Shown here piece after piece: positions 51,803-59,956 of a stretch of 64,000 nucleotides of DNA. This stretch comes from Saccharopolyspora hirsuta (GTDB taxonomy: Bacteria; Actinomycetota; Actinomycetes; Mycobacteriales; Pseudonocardiaceae): positions 248,001 through 312,000 of the forward strand of contig NZ_VWPH01000001.1 in assembly GCF_008630535.1 (NCBI RefSeq). The letters run 5' to 3'. Under the pieces are notes generated by a model, which saw only the letters and a program-made list of their open reading frames with translations, was not told the origin of the DNA and searched no databases. Every line of letters starts with the position of its first letter. Positions within the stretch are counted from its first letter, which is position 1. The translations under genes and the position numbers were made by a program.

Positions 51803-52162
51803 TCAGCGCGGGTTGCGGGAGGCCAGCCGGGAGCCGGGTTCGGAGAGCCGACCGCGCGCGGTCACCAGTGCGGTGCGGGCATCTTCCGGGGAGCCGTGGG
51901 CCAGGCGTTCGGCCGCGGTGCGGACCGCGTCCGCGGCATCGGTGGAGATGTCGATCTGCGGGTGCTGGTCGAGCATGTCGACCGCGCGGGTCAGCTCCTG
52001 CTGGGCGCGGTCGGCCGGGTCGTGCTGTGCGGTCAGTAAGTCGATGAGGGCCGTGTCCACCGCGTCGCGCAGGGCCGCCTCGGTCGAGCTGTGCTGGGCA
52101 GTCACGAGGCGGAAGTCTATGCGCTGGGGCCGCCGGTTCTCCTCGTCGAAGATCACCCACAT
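51803..52162 (-). CDS. Hypothetical protein (119 aa)
   Basis: ATG 52162. Opens with a beta strand (MWVIFDEENRRPQRIDFRLV), then helices (STEAALRDAVDTALIDLLTA, DAVRTAAERLAHGSPEDART). It converges on the 78-aa gene with 46 bp between stops. Not recognised; no signal peptide or membrane segment. Confidence 0.6.
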   Translation of the reverse strand: MWVIFDEENRRPQRIDFRLVTAQHSSTEAALRDAVDTALIDLLTAQHDPADRAQQELTRAVDMLDQHPQIDISTDAADAVRTAAERLAHGSPEDARTALVTARGRLSEPGSRLASRNPR

Positions 52163-52299
52163 GGGTGGTCCTTGCGATGTGGATCACCGCGATGAGCAGC
52201 GGTATCGGTCCCCGGTCGGAGCGCGGCCGTTCTCCGGAGCGGTCCGGTCGTGGTGGTATTCGGGGCGTGGACTGCGGACGAGCGCTGGGAGCGGCTGGT

Positions 52300-52617
52300 A
52301 TGGACCGTGTTGCGCGGGAGGATCCCGAGCTGGCCTCACCCCGGCTGGTCCGGGCCGCTCGGCGCTCACCGGCGCGCAGCGGCGCGGAGAAGGACACGCG
52401 GACGCGCCGCACCGCGGTGAACCTGGCGCTGCTGCGGGCCCCGCTGGAGGGGCTGGAGCTGGACAGCTTCGACCACGCCGCGCTGACCTGGCTGGCCGAC
52501 CGCGACGGCGAGGTGGTGGCGACCGTCTTCAGCCTGCTGGGCCGGGCACGTGCGGCGGCCCCGCCGGGGTCCACTGAGGACTCCCGGGCGGCGGGACGGG
52601 TTCCCGGCCCGGGCTGA
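52300..52617 (+). CDS. Hypothetical protein (105 aa)
   Basis: ATG 52300 is the probable start; the open frame extends further but with arginine- and glycine-rich, unlikely sequence. The segment TAVNLALLRAPLEGLELDSF then DHAALTWLADRDGEVVATVF is protein-like, with a Pro-rich tail. No family recognised. It precedes the GlsB/YeaQ gene by 56 bp on the same strand. Confidence 0.5.
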   Translation: MDRVAREDPELASPRLVRAARRSPARSGAEKDTRTRRTAVNLALLRAPLEGLELDSFDHAALTWLADRDGEVVATVFSLLGRARAAAPPGSTEDSRAAGRVPGPG

Positions 52618-52673
52618 CGCGTAGCCTGGAGTCGATGTTGCTCGCCGCCGAACCCGGGAAGTAGGGGAGAGAG

Positions 52674-52946
52674 ATGTTCGGGACCATCCTCGGATGGATC
52701 GTCTTCGGCCTGGTCGCGGGGTTCATCGCGAGGGCGATCGTGCCGGGCAAGGACGACGTCGGACTGGTGCGGACGATCCTGCTCGGCGTCGCCGGTTCGA
52801 TCGTCGGCGGACTGGTGTTCGGCCTGCTGACGGTCGGGCTGCGCGGTTTCCAACCGGCCGGGTGGATCGGTTCGGTGATCGGCGCGGTGATCGTGCTGGT
52901 GATCTACAACAAGGTCACCGGGCGCAAGCGCGGGATCCGCTCGTAG
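52674..52946 (+). CDS. GlsB/YeaQ/YmgE-family stress-associated membrane protein
   Basis: 90 aa. Three glycine-rich membrane helices (ILGWIVFGLVAGFIARAIVP, TILLGVAGSIVGGLVFGLLT, WIGSVIGAVIVLVIYNKVTG) with the PGKDDVG loop that defines the transglycosylase-associated protein family. These proteins are induced by envelope and general stress in many bacteria; mechanism unknown. GGGGAGAG directly upstream of ATG 52674. Confidence 0.92.
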   Translation: MFGTILGWIVFGLVAGFIARAIVPGKDDVGLVRTILLGVAGSIVGGLVFGLLTVGLRGFQPAGWIGSVIGAVIVLVIYNKVTGRKRGIRS

Positions 52947-52967
52947 CGGAGCCCGTTCGCGCGCTTC

Positions 52968-52999
52968 CAGGGGGAGATCGGACAGCCGGTCTCCCCCTG
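52968..52999. terminator. Terminator between glsB-like and methyltransferase genes
   Basis: A perfect 10-bp stem (CAGGGGGAGA at 52968-52977 against 52990-52999) with a 12-base loop, between convergent genes. Confidence 0.75.
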
Positions 53000-53015
53000 C
53001 GCTTCCTCCGGGCGA

Positions 53016-53825
53016 CTACGGCTTGCGGCCGACCCCGGCCAGCCCGGGGAGCCGCTCCGGGTTCTCGCCGACCTCGGCCGGGGCGGCCGGTCGCCACTGC
53101 TGCAGGAAGACCACGCCCGGGTCCACCAGCTCGAACCCGTCGAAGAAGCCGGCCACCTCGGTGCGCGTGCGCATCGTCATGGGAGTCGTGGTGCGCTTGC
53201 GGTAGAGGTCGGCGTGCGCCGGGCCGACGTCGGGGCGGCTCTCGGCGGAGGCGTGCGAGACCACCAGGAAGCTGCCCGGCGCCATCGCCTCCCGGTAGCG
53301 GGCGATGATCTTCCGGGGATCGTCGGCGTCGGGGACGAAGTGCAGCACGGCGACCATCATCAGCGCGATCGGCTGGCTCAGGTCCAGCAGTTCGGCGACC
53401 TCCGGGCTGGCGAGCACCTGCTCCGGGTCGCGCAGGTCGGCGTCGACGATCGCGGCGTCCGGGTTGTCGCGCAACAGCTTCCTGCTGTACGCGACCGCGA
53501 CCGGATCGGTGTCCACGTACACCACGCGCGCCCCGGGCGCGGCCTGCTGGGCGACCTCGTGCACGTTGCCGACGGTGGGGATGCCCGAGCCGAGGTCGAG
53601 GAACTGGCGGATGCCCCGCTCGGCGCAGAACTCCACGGCGCGGCGCAGGAATGCGCGGTTGGCCTGCATGATCAGCGGCAGGTCCGGCCACATCGCGATG
53701 GCTTCCTCGGCCATCTGCCGGTCCACCGCGAAGTTGTGGTCGCCGCCCAGGTAGTAGTCGTAGACCCGCGCCGCGTTCGGCTTCTCCAGGTCGATGTGCC
53801 CGTGCTCCGGCGACGACTCGGACAT
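53016..53825 (-). CDS. SAM-dependent methyltransferase (DUF574/Methyltransf_19)
   Basis: 269 aa from ATG 53825, with GAGGAGG about eight bases upstream. The family-defining start PNAARVYDYYLGGDHNFAVD is present, then motif I FLDLGSGIPTVGNVHEVAQ, VVYVDTDPVAVAYSRKLL (ribose-binding Asp) and LMMVAVLHFVPDADDP. DUF574 proteins are very numerous in actinomycetes and often lie near regulatory or natural-product genes; their substrates are unknown. Confidence 0.93.
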   Translation of the reverse strand: MSESSPEHGHIDLEKPNAARVYDYYLGGDHNFAVDRQMAEEAIAMWPDLPLIMQANRAFLRRAVEFCAERGIRQFLDLGSGIPTVGNVHEVAQQAAPGARVVYVDTDPVAVAYSRKLLRDNPDAAIVDADLRDPEQVLASPEVAELLDLSQPIALMMVAVLHFVPDADDPRKIIARYREAMAPGSFLVVSHASAESRPDVGPAHADLYRKRTTTPMTMRTRTEVAGFFDGFELVDPGVVFLQQWRPAAPAEVGENPERLPGLAGVGRKP

Positions 53826-53836
53826 CCAGCTCCTCC

Positions 53837-53871
53837 TCACGGCTGGGCGGTGCGCTCCCGCCCAGCCGTGA
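53837..53871 (-). terminator. Terminator after the Bcr/CflA gene
   Basis: A perfect 14-bp stem (TCACGGCTGGGCGG at 53837-53850 against 53858-53871) with a 7-base loop, just before the methyltransferase ribosome site, separating the two same-strand genes. Confidence 0.85.
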
Positions 53872-53897
53872 TGCTAATCCTGTCCGTTATGCCCGGG

Positions 53898-55160
53898 CTA
53901 GACCGCGGGCTCGGTCGTCCCGCCGAGCCGGACCACGACGCCCAGGGCCAGCAGCGCGACCGCCGCGCCGCCGGTCATGGTGATCGCCATCGCCGGACCG
54001 TCGTTGCCCAGCAGGCCGACCAGCGGCGCGATCAGCGCGCCGAGGCCGAACTGCCCGGCGCCGAGCAGCGCCGCCGCGGTCCCGGCGGCTTCGCCGTGCC
54101 GGGAGAGCGCGAGGGCGGGCGCGTTGGGCAGGACGAAGCCCATCGCGCCCAGCACCAGCCACATCGGCACGATGAACCCGTACAGGCCGCCGGTGCCGGT
54201 GGTGGTCAGCGCGGTCAGCACCAGGCCCGCCGCGGTGGCCGCGATCAGCGCGGCGAACACGATCTGCTTGGGGCTGTAGCGGTTGAGCAGCACGACGTTG
54301 AACTGGGAGGCGCCGATCAGCGCCACCGCGCCGACGCCGAAGACCACGCCGAACGCCTGCTGGTCGAGGCCGAACTGCTCCTGGAGCACGAACGACGAGC
54401 CGGAGATGTAGGAGAACAGCGCCGACATCGCCAGCGCCGCCACGATGGCGAGCAGCACGAAGTCGCGGTCGGTGATCAGCTGGCGGTAGGTGCGCAGGAC
54501 CGGTCGGAACTGCGCGGCCTGGCGGCGTTCCGGCGGCAGCGACTCCTTGAGCGCGAAGATCGCCACCACCTGCAGGATCGCGCCGAGGACTGCCAGCGCG
54601 CCGAACACCCCGCGCCACGACCCGGCCAGCAGGATGGCACCGCCCAGGCTCGGGGCGAGGATCGGCGCCACGCCCATCACCAGCATCAACCGGGAGAGCG
54701 CGGTGGCCGCGGCGCGGCCGCTGAACAGGTCCCGGACCACGGCCAGCGCGACGACCATGGTGGCGGCCGCGCCGACGCCCTGCAGCGCGCGCAGCGTCCC
54801 CAGCACCGCGATGTTCGGGGCGAACAGGCACGCCACCGACGCCGCGATGTGCAGGACGGTCCCGACGATCAGCGGCAGCCGCCGACCGACGATGTCGGAG
54901 AACGGGCCGATCAGGAGCTGGCCGATGCCGAGGCCGAGCAGGGTGCCGGTGAGGGTGAGCTGCACGGTGGAGGCGCTGGCCTGCAGGTCGTTGCCGATGG
55001 CGGGCAACGCGGGCAAGTACATGTCGATGGTCAGCGGGCCGAGGGCGATCAGCGCCCCCAGCACGACGATGACCCGGAATCGGTCGAATCCGGTCGGCTC
55101 CTCGGTCGCAGATCGCGCATCCCGGGCCGCCGGAGGGCTCTGCACCGCAACGTTGTCCAT
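53898..55160 (-). CDS. Bcr/CflA-family multidrug efflux MFS transporter
   Basis: 420 aa with twelve membrane helices. Bcr/CflA signatures: LGPLTIDMYLPALPAIGNDL, QLLIGPFSDIVGRRLPLIVG and VVRDLFSGRAAATALSRLML. Exports drugs or other small amphipathic compounds with protons. A polar 25-residue N-terminus precedes the first helix. The 385 bp upstream are gene-free and shared with the divergent csoR gene. Confidence 0.92.
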   Translation of the reverse strand: MDNVAVQSPPAARDARSATEEPTGFDRFRVIVVLGALIALGPLTIDMYLPALPAIGNDLQASASTVQLTLTGTLLGLGIGQLLIGPFSDIVGRRLPLIVGTVLHIAASVACLFAPNIAVLGTLRALQGVGAAATMVVALAVVRDLFSGRAAATALSRLMLVMGVAPILAPSLGGAILLAGSWRGVFGALAVLGAILQVVAIFALKESLPPERRQAAQFRPVLRTYRQLITDRDFVLLAIVAALAMSALFSYISGSSFVLQEQFGLDQQAFGVVFGVGAVALIGASQFNVVLLNRYSPKQIVFAALIAATAAGLVLTALTTTGTGGLYGFIVPMWLVLGAMGFVLPNAPALALSRHGEAAGTAAALLGAGQFGLGALIAPLVGLLGNDGPAMAITMTGGAAVALLALGVVVRLGGTTEPAV

Positions 55161-55545
55161 CGCTGCCTTTCGAATTCACCGCGAGCGGTGGAAGATTCTG
55201 ACGCGCTCCTTAGCGATGGCCGCGATCGCTTTGTTCCCGCGATTGCGGAAGAATCGGTGTGATGCGGGCTACATCGCCGTTCTCGCGGGTCGAACCCGTT
55301 GTTGCATCGGGATTTTCCGTACATCACGTTAACGCCGCTAAATGTCCCCTGTGGACGTATTCCTGGATTTCGGTAAAGGAATGATGAATTCTTCGATCGT
55401 CGGGCGGCGAACCGGTTTCACTGGTCGTGGCGAGTGCTGCCGCCGCCGTGGCGGCCTGTCCTCCCCGGTCGCGAGGGCTCCGCAGGAGGCCCGCCGGGGG
55501 GTAGGATTTCCGGGTTTGACCAGGCCGGTGAAGTGGAGTGGGGCG
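55161..55545. other. 385-bp divergent promoter region between the Bcr/CflA and csoR genes
   Basis: No gene seen. The stretch 55170-55430 is AT-richer than average, with ACGTTAACGCCGCTAAAT and repeated GATTTTCC/GGATTTCGG blocks. A copper-box half-site (GGGGGGTAGG at 55495-55504) lies 41 bp upstream of the csoR start, consistent with autoregulation. Confidence 0.5.
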
Positions 55546-55827
55546 ATGCACGGATACACCCAGGACAAGGACAACTACCTCAAACGGCTGGCGCGCATCG
55601 AGGGGCAGGTCCGCGGCCTGGCGCGGATGATCGAGGAGGACAAGTACTGCATCGACGTGCTGACCCAGATCTCGGCCGTGACGAAGGGCCTGCAGGCGGT
55701 CTCCCTGCGCCTCCTCGACGAGCACCTCAAGCACTGCGTGGCCGAAGCCCTCGCCGAAGGCGGTCAGAACGCCGACGAGAAGGTCAAGGAGGCCAGCGAC
55801 GCGATCGCCCGCCTCGTGAAGTCCTGA
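55546..55827 (+). CDS. csoR: CsoR-type metal-sensing repressor, copy 1
   Basis: 93 aa four-helix protein. The Cu(I) ligand set of CsoR is present as Cys35, His60 and Cys64 (in EEDKYCIDVLTQ and LLDEHLKHC), the C-x24-H-x3-C spacing of copper sensors. In apo form it binds a G/C-rich TACCC/GGGTA operator and dissociates on Cu(I) binding. It differs from the second copy at 56957-57238 at about 16 of 93 positions. It converges on the DUF305 gene with a terminator between. Confidence 0.92.
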   Translation: MHGYTQDKDNYLKRLARIEGQVRGLARMIEEDKYCIDVLTQISAVTKGLQAVSLRLLDEHLKHCVAEALAEGGQNADEKVKEASDAIARLVKS

Positions 55828-55835
55828 GGGGAGAG

Positions 55836-55866
55836 GGCCGGGGGCGGTCGTCGGCCGCCCCCGGCC
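55836..55866. terminator. Terminator between csoR copy 1 and the DUF305 gene
   Basis: A perfect 12-bp GC stem (GGCCGGGGGCGG at 55836-55847 against 55855-55866) with a 7-base loop between convergent stops. Confidence 0.85.
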
Positions 55867-55872
55867 TCGGGA

Positions 55873-56481
55873 TCAGCTCTGCGCCAGCAGCCCGCGCATC
55901 GCGTCGATCTCGGCCTGCTGGGTGTCGATGATCTGCTGGGCCATCTGCTTGGCCGCCGGGAACTGGCCCTCGGACAGCTCGGTCCGGGCCATCGTCACCG
56001 CGCCCTCGTGGTGCTTGATCATCAGGTCCAGGAACATGCGGTCGAACTCCGCGCCCCGGGCCTGCTCCAGCTGCTCCATCTCGTCGGCGGTCATCATGCC
56101 GCCCATGCCGCCGTGACCCATGTCGCCGTGACCCATCGAGCTGTGGTCGGTGCTCGGCGCCGGGGCGGCGCCCCAGTCGCGCAGCCAGCCGGTGAGCGTC
56201 TCGATCTCCGGTCCCTGCGCGGCCTCGATCTGCTTGGCCAGGTCCTTGACCTGCTGGGACTGCGCCCGCTCCGGGGCCAGCCGGGACATCTCGACCGCCT
56301 GCTGGTGGTGCGGGATCATGCCTTGCGCGAAGGTGACGTCGGCGGCGTTGCTGGCCGCCTGCTCCTGGCTCGCCGGAGCCTCCGGCGGCGTGCTGCCGGT
56401 CTCCTGTCCGTTGCCGCAGCCCGCCAGCGCGATAGCGGCGACCGCGCTGATCGCGGCGGCGAATGCGCGTGTGCGCTTCAT
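55873..56481 (-). CDS. DUF305-family lipoprotein
   Basis: 202 aa. An N-terminal lipoprotein signal (AAIALAGCGNG) has the lipobox LAGC at 19-22, so it is exported and anchored on the outer face of the membrane. DUF305 consists of two ferritin-like helical hairpins with FAQGMIPHHQQAVEMSRLA and LDLMIKHHEGAVTMARTEL, whose paired histidines bind metal. A Met/His-rich linker (HSSMGHGDMGHGGMGGMM) suggests copper binding. It is third in the apparent csoR2 operon, supporting a periplasmic-side copper-handling role. Confidence 0.9.
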   Translation of the reverse strand: MKRTRAFAAAISAVAAIALAGCGNGQETGSTPPEAPASQEQAASNAADVTFAQGMIPHHQQAVEMSRLAPERAQSQQVKDLAKQIEAAQGPEIETLTGWLRDWGAAPAPSTDHSSMGHGDMGHGGMGGMMTADEMEQLEQARGAEFDRMFLDLMIKHHEGAVTMARTELSEGQFPAAKQMAQQIIDTQQAEIDAMRGLLAQS

Positions 56482-56564
56482 CGTTCGTCCTCGTCTTCCA
56501 TGAGCTGTTCTCGGGCACGCGTCATCGAGACCACGGCGCGGTGCCGTGGCCGATCAGCTGCCGA

Positions 56565-56933
56565 TCAGCGGCGGAGGACGCAGAGGGCCGCGAGTCTTCG
56601 CGGCACGGGGAGCGGTGGCGGGACCAGCACCGGCAGGACCACCGCGAGGTTCCTCGGCAGTTCGGCCGCGGCGCGGAGGATGCGCCGGAGCTGGGGGAGC
56701 AGCAGCAGGAGGAAGCCGACGACGATCGCCAGGCACAGGTGCAGCGCGCCGTGGTCCGGGGCCGCCGGGGGGTGGTGGTGCTCGGCCGCCGCGGTCTGCA
56801 CGACGGCGGTCTCCGGCGGGTGGGACTGCTCGTGCTGGGCCGGGACGTGGTGCATCACCACGACGCAGAGCGCCAGGGCCAGCAGCAGGCCCCAGCGCAG
56901 CAGACCCGGACGTTCTCGCACGTCACCCACCAT
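56565..56933 (-). CDS. His-rich membrane protein (DUF6153-like)
   Basis: 122 aa. A membrane helix near the N-terminus (LLRWGLLLALALCVVVMHHV), a His-rich extracytoplasmic loop (AEHHHPPAAPDH), a second helix (LHLCLAIVVGFLLLLLPQL) and a Pro/Arg tail. It lies 23 bp after csoR copy 2 and before the DUF305 lipoprotein gene on the same strand, so it is probably part of the copper response. Confidence 0.75.
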   Translation of the reverse strand: MVGDVRERPGLLRWGLLLALALCVVVMHHVPAQHEQSHPPETAVVQTAAAEHHHPPAAPDHGALHLCLAIVVGFLLLLLPQLRRILRAAAELPRNLAVVLPVLVPPPLPVPRRLAALCVLRR

Positions 56934-56956
56934 ACCGGGGCGGGGTTCGCCGGTCG

Positions 56957-57238
56957 TCAGGACTTCACCAGCCGGGCGATCGCGTCGCTGGCCTCGCGGA
57001 TCTTGTCCTCGGCCTGCTCGCCGCCCTCGGCCAGCGCTTCGGAGACGCAGTGCTTGAGGTGCTCGTCCAGCAGGCCCAGCGCCACCGCCTGCAGGGCCTT
57101 GGTGGTGGCCGAGACCTGGGTGAGCACGTCGATGCAGTACTTGTCCTCCTCGATCATCCGGGCCAGGCCGCGCACCTGGCCCTCGATCCGCCGCAGTCGC
57201 TTGGCGTAGTTGTCCTTGTCGTGCGCGTAGCCGTGCAT
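56957..57238 (-). CDS. csoR: CsoR-type metal-sensing repressor, copy 2
   Basis: 93 aa from ATG 57238 (an in-frame start two codons earlier is possible). Same ligand set Cys35/His60/Cys64 as copy 1 and over 80 percent identical to it, which implies duplication within this locus. First gene of an operon with the His-rich membrane protein and DUF305 lipoprotein. A copper-box-like palindrome lies 31-45 bp upstream, so it should autoregulate in response to Cu(I). Confidence 0.93.
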   Translation of the reverse strand: MHGYAHDKDNYAKRLRRIEGQVRGLARMIEEDKYCIDVLTQVSATTKALQAVALGLLDEHLKHCVSEALAEGGEQAEDKIREASDAIARLVKS

Positions 57239-57268
57239 CGGCACCTCCCCGGAGTTCTGCTCCCTTTA

Positions 57269-57283
57269 TACCCTAGGGGGGTA
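57269..57283 (-). promoter_or_regulatory. CsoR operator upstream of csoR copy 2
   Basis: TACCCTAGGGGGGTA at 57269-57283 matches the TACCC...GGGTA form of actinobacterial CsoR/copper boxes and overlaps the likely promoter of the operon. Confidence 0.75.
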
Positions 57284-57300
57284 CTGTTCGGCAAAGTCGA

Positions 57301-57528
57301 TCAGAGGAAGCCCTCCGGCTTGACCGGCCCCTTCGCCGCGTCCGGCTTCTCCCGCTCCGCGCGCGCCAGCCACAGCACACCGCCCAGCTGGATCAGCGCC
57401 GCGCCGCCGGTCAGGGCCACCGCGATGACGGCGTAGACCTGCCAGCCCGAGATGAAGCCGAGCACCACCGCGACGACGAAGAACAGCAGCGTGCGCACCA
57501 GCACGGTGGTGAGTTGACTCTTGCTCAT
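57301..57528 (-). CDS. Small two-helix membrane protein (75 aa)
   Basis: ATG 57528; AGGAGGA lies about 12 bp upstream. Two membrane helices (TLLFFVVAVVLGFISGWQVY and VIAVALTGGAALIQLGGVLW) followed by a charged C-terminus (ARAEREKPDAAKGPVKPEGF). Unrecognised. It precedes the csoR2 operon but is separated from it by the CsoR operator. Confidence 0.65.
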   Translation of the reverse strand: MSKSQLTTVLVRTLLFFVVAVVLGFISGWQVYAVIAVALTGGAALIQLGGVLWLARAEREKPDAAKGPVKPEGFL

Positions 57529-57581
57529 CAGTCCGGGGTCCTCCTGGTCGCGTCCCCCGTCGAGTGTAGGTGGCCGGAACC

Positions 57582-57663
57582 CGCGCCGACCGCGGGCGGC
57601 CATTGGGGCGATTGACGCGCCGACCGCGGGCGGCCATTGGGGCGATTGACGCGCCGACCGCGG
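57582..57663. repeat. 34-bp tandem direct repeat, about 2.4 copies
   Basis: The 34-base unit beginning CGCGCCGACCGCGGGCGGCC occurs at 57582 and 57616 identically, and its first 14 bases recur at 57650. It sits between divergent promoters, 50 bp before the oxygenase gene, and may mark slippage or multiple copies of a regulator site. Confidence 0.8.
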
Positions 57664-57711
57664 CGATCCTATTTTGCCAACAGGTGTCCTCAGATTCTGG
57701 AGGGATCGCCG

Positions 57712-58638
57712 ATGTCGAAGCCGACACCGCTCGGTCCGGACTCGCTCATGTGGCGCTACTTCGGCGATTGGCGCGGGCTGCTGCTGTCGCTGTGGGCGGG
57801 GTCGATGCAGAACATGCACCCGCAGCTCGGCGCGGGGGTCGAGGAGCACTCGCGGTTCTTCGACGAGCGGTGGGAGCGGCTCTACCGGTCCCTGTACCCG
57901 ATCGGCGGGGTGGTCTACGACGGCCCGCGCGCCGAGCAGACCGCGCGGCAGGTGCGCGGCTACCACAACACGATCAAGGGCGTCGACAAGCACGGCCGCC
58001 CCTACCACGCGCTCAACCCGGACACCTACTTCTGGGCGCACGCGACGTTCCTGGTGATGCCGATCCTGGTCAACGAGCACTTCGGCGAACCGCTCACCGA
58101 GGAGCAGAAGGAGCAGATCTACGCCGAGGGCGTCCAGTGGTACCGGCTGTACGGGATGAGCATGCGCCCGGTGCCGCCGGACTGGCCGAGCTTCCAGCGG
58201 TACTGGGACCACATGTGCCGAGAGGTCCTGGAGGACAACAAGGCGACCCGCGACGTCCTGGACATCTCGCGGATCGGCAAACCGCCCCTGCTGCGCTGGC
58301 TGCCCACCCCGCTGTGGAAGCTCGCCCGCATCCCGATCAGCCGCGGGTTCGTCTGGCTCACCGTCGGCCTCTACGACCAGGCCATCCGGGACAAGCTCGG
58401 CTACCGCTGGACCGCGCGCGACGAGCGGATCCTCCGCGTCCTGGGCCGCGCGCTAGCGCTCGCCTGGCGCCTGGTGCCGTTCGAGCGGCGGTACCACCCG
58501 CGCGCCCGGGCGGCGTGGCGCCGCGTGCGCGGCGAGGTCCCGGCCGACGCGCCGCTGGTCGAAACCCCGGCGCGCAACCTTCCGCCGTCGGACCGCCGCG
58601 ACGACCCCAAGCACTACTCGCCCGCCCAGGTCGGCTGA
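57712..58638 (+). CDS. MpaB/DUF2236-family oxygenase
   Basis: 308 aa from ATG 57712 (GGAGGG 8 bp upstream). All-helical DUF2236 fold: SLMWRYFGDWRGLLLSLWAG, AGSMQNMHPQLGAGVEEHSR and HALNPDTYFWAHATFLVMPI, with the conserved His residues expected to bind heme b. Relatives include rubber oxygenase Lcp and the fungal oxygenase MpaB, which cleave isoprenoid double bonds. Substrate here unknown. No signal peptide, so cytoplasmic. Confidence 0.9.
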   Translation: MSKPTPLGPDSLMWRYFGDWRGLLLSLWAGSMQNMHPQLGAGVEEHSRFFDERWERLYRSLYPIGGVVYDGPRAEQTARQVRGYHNTIKGVDKHGRPYHALNPDTYFWAHATFLVMPILVNEHFGEPLTEEQKEQIYAEGVQWYRLYGMSMRPVPPDWPSFQRYWDHMCREVLEDNKATRDVLDISRIGKPPLLRWLPTPLWKLARIPISRGFVWLTVGLYDQAIRDKLGYRWTARDERILRVLGRALALAWRLVPFERRYHPRARAAWRRVRGEVPADAPLVETPARNLPPSDRRDDPKHYSPAQVG

Positions 58639-58763
58639 AACCCGGTGCCTCCTGCTGGCGGTACGCGCCCGGATCCGCACGTGCTGTGATCACCAGTGGT
58701 GAACCGCCGCCTCACCGCGATGTTCGCGTGCGCTCGCGCGCCCGCGATGGGAGGAGGTCGTTG

Positions 58764-59777
58764 ATGATCCGTCGCACCTGCGCGGTCGTCGCCGCGCTCA
58801 TGCTGGCCCTCACCCCGGCCGCCGCCGCGGCCGAGGCCAAGCCGGTCGCCACCGGCCTGGACATCCCGTGGGGCCTGGCGTTCCTGCCGGACGGCTCGGC
58901 GCTGTTCACCCAGCGCGACACCGGGCAGATCATGTCCCTGAAGGACGGCCAGGTCACCGAGGTGCAGAAGATCGAGGACTCGCAGCCGACCGACGGCGAG
59001 GGCGGGCTGATGGGGCTGGCCGTGTCGCCGGAGTTCGAGACCGACCGGACGGTGTTCGTCTTCTACAGCACCAGCGAGGACAACCGGATCGCCAAGCTGC
59101 GGCTGGGCGAGGCCCCGCAGCCGATCCTGACCGGGATCAAGAAGAACCGCTTCCACAACGGCGGTCGCCTGGCCTTCGGACCGGACGGCATGCTCTACGC
59201 CGCCACCGGGGACGCCCAGGACAAGGGCAGCGCGCAGGACCAGAACTCGCTCAACGGCAAGATCCTGCGCATGACCCCCGATGGCGCCCCGGCCCCGGGC
59301 AACCCGTTCGGCGACTCGGTGGTCTACTCGATGGGCCACCGCAACCCGCAGGGCCTCGACTGGGACGACGCGGGTCGGCTGTACTCCTCGGAGCTCGGCG
59401 ACAGCACCTGGGACGAGGTCAACCTCATCGAGGGCGGCAAGAACTACGGCTGGCCCGAGTGCGAGGGCGAGTGCGGCAACGCCGAGTTCGTCGACCCGCT
59501 GGTGACCTGGCCGACGCGCGAGGCCTCGCCCAGCGGTCTGGCCGTCCACGACGGCAACATCTACGTCGCGGCCCTGCGCGGGCAGCGGCTGTGGCAGATC
59601 CCGCTCAACGGCGACGGTTCGGTCGGCGAGCCCACCGCGCTGTTCCAGGGCGAGTACGGCCGCCTCCGCACGCCGGTCTCGGCCCCGGACGGCACCCTCT
59701 GGGTGACGACCTCCAACCAGGACAACAACGGCAACCCCGGCCCCGACGACGACCAGATCCTCAGCGTCACCCCGTGA
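58764..59777 (+). CDS. Secreted PQQ-dependent sugar dehydrogenase-like beta-propeller
   Basis: 337 aa. Signal peptide MIRRTCAVVAALMLALTPAA ending AAAEA. The mature part is the glucose/sorbosone dehydrogenase six-bladed propeller: GLDIPWGLAFLPDGSALFTQ, EGGLMGLAVSPEFE, FHNGGRLAFGPDGMLYAATG, YSMGHRNPQGLDWD and GGKNYGWPECEGECG. The His of FHNGGR and the GHRNPQGL loop bind PQQ or substrate in characterised members. The acceptor and PQQ source are not known. An inverted repeat (TCACC-AGT-GGTGA at 58690-58702) upstream may be regulatory. Confidence 0.9.
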   Translation: MIRRTCAVVAALMLALTPAAAAAEAKPVATGLDIPWGLAFLPDGSALFTQRDTGQIMSLKDGQVTEVQKIEDSQPTDGEGGLMGLAVSPEFETDRTVFVFYSTSEDNRIAKLRLGEAPQPILTGIKKNRFHNGGRLAFGPDGMLYAATGDAQDKGSAQDQNSLNGKILRMTPDGAPAPGNPFGDSVVYSMGHRNPQGLDWDDAGRLYSSELGDSTWDEVNLIEGGKNYGWPECEGECGNAEFVDPLVTWPTREASPSGLAVHDGNIYVAALRGQRLWQIPLNGDGSVGEPTALFQGEYGRLRTPVSAPDGTLWVTTSNQDNNGNPGPDDDQILSVTP

Positions 59778-59785
59778 TTCCGGCC

Positions 59786-59825
59786 GGAGGGCGCCTCCTG
59801 CCGGGACCAGCAGGAGGCGCCCTCC
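59786..59825 (+). terminator. Terminator after the sugar dehydrogenase gene
   Basis: A perfect 16-bp stem (GGAGGGCGCCTCCTGC at 59786-59801 against 59810-59825) with an 8-base loop, nine bases after the stop. Confidence 0.9.
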
Positions 59826-59956
59826 GCGCGGACCCGCCCGCGGCGGATCGGCTGGCGCCGGGGGCGAACGGCTGACCGCCCGAATTGCGATTGCGCCAGC
59901 ACGTCGGCGGTTCATACGGTCTCCGCAGTTCCCGAAGCACTCCAGGGAGGAGCGGG

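Noticed and set aside
53214..55262. 682-codon plus-strand frame across the methyltransferase and Bcr/CflA genes
   Set aside because: Antisense shadow rich in His, Gln, Arg and Gly with no domain; both genes beneath it are clear family members.
55280..55300. tRNA T-arm-like sequence (GGGTCGAACCCG)
   Set aside because: The loop is too short for a T-loop and no acceptor, D or anticodon stems could be found around it.
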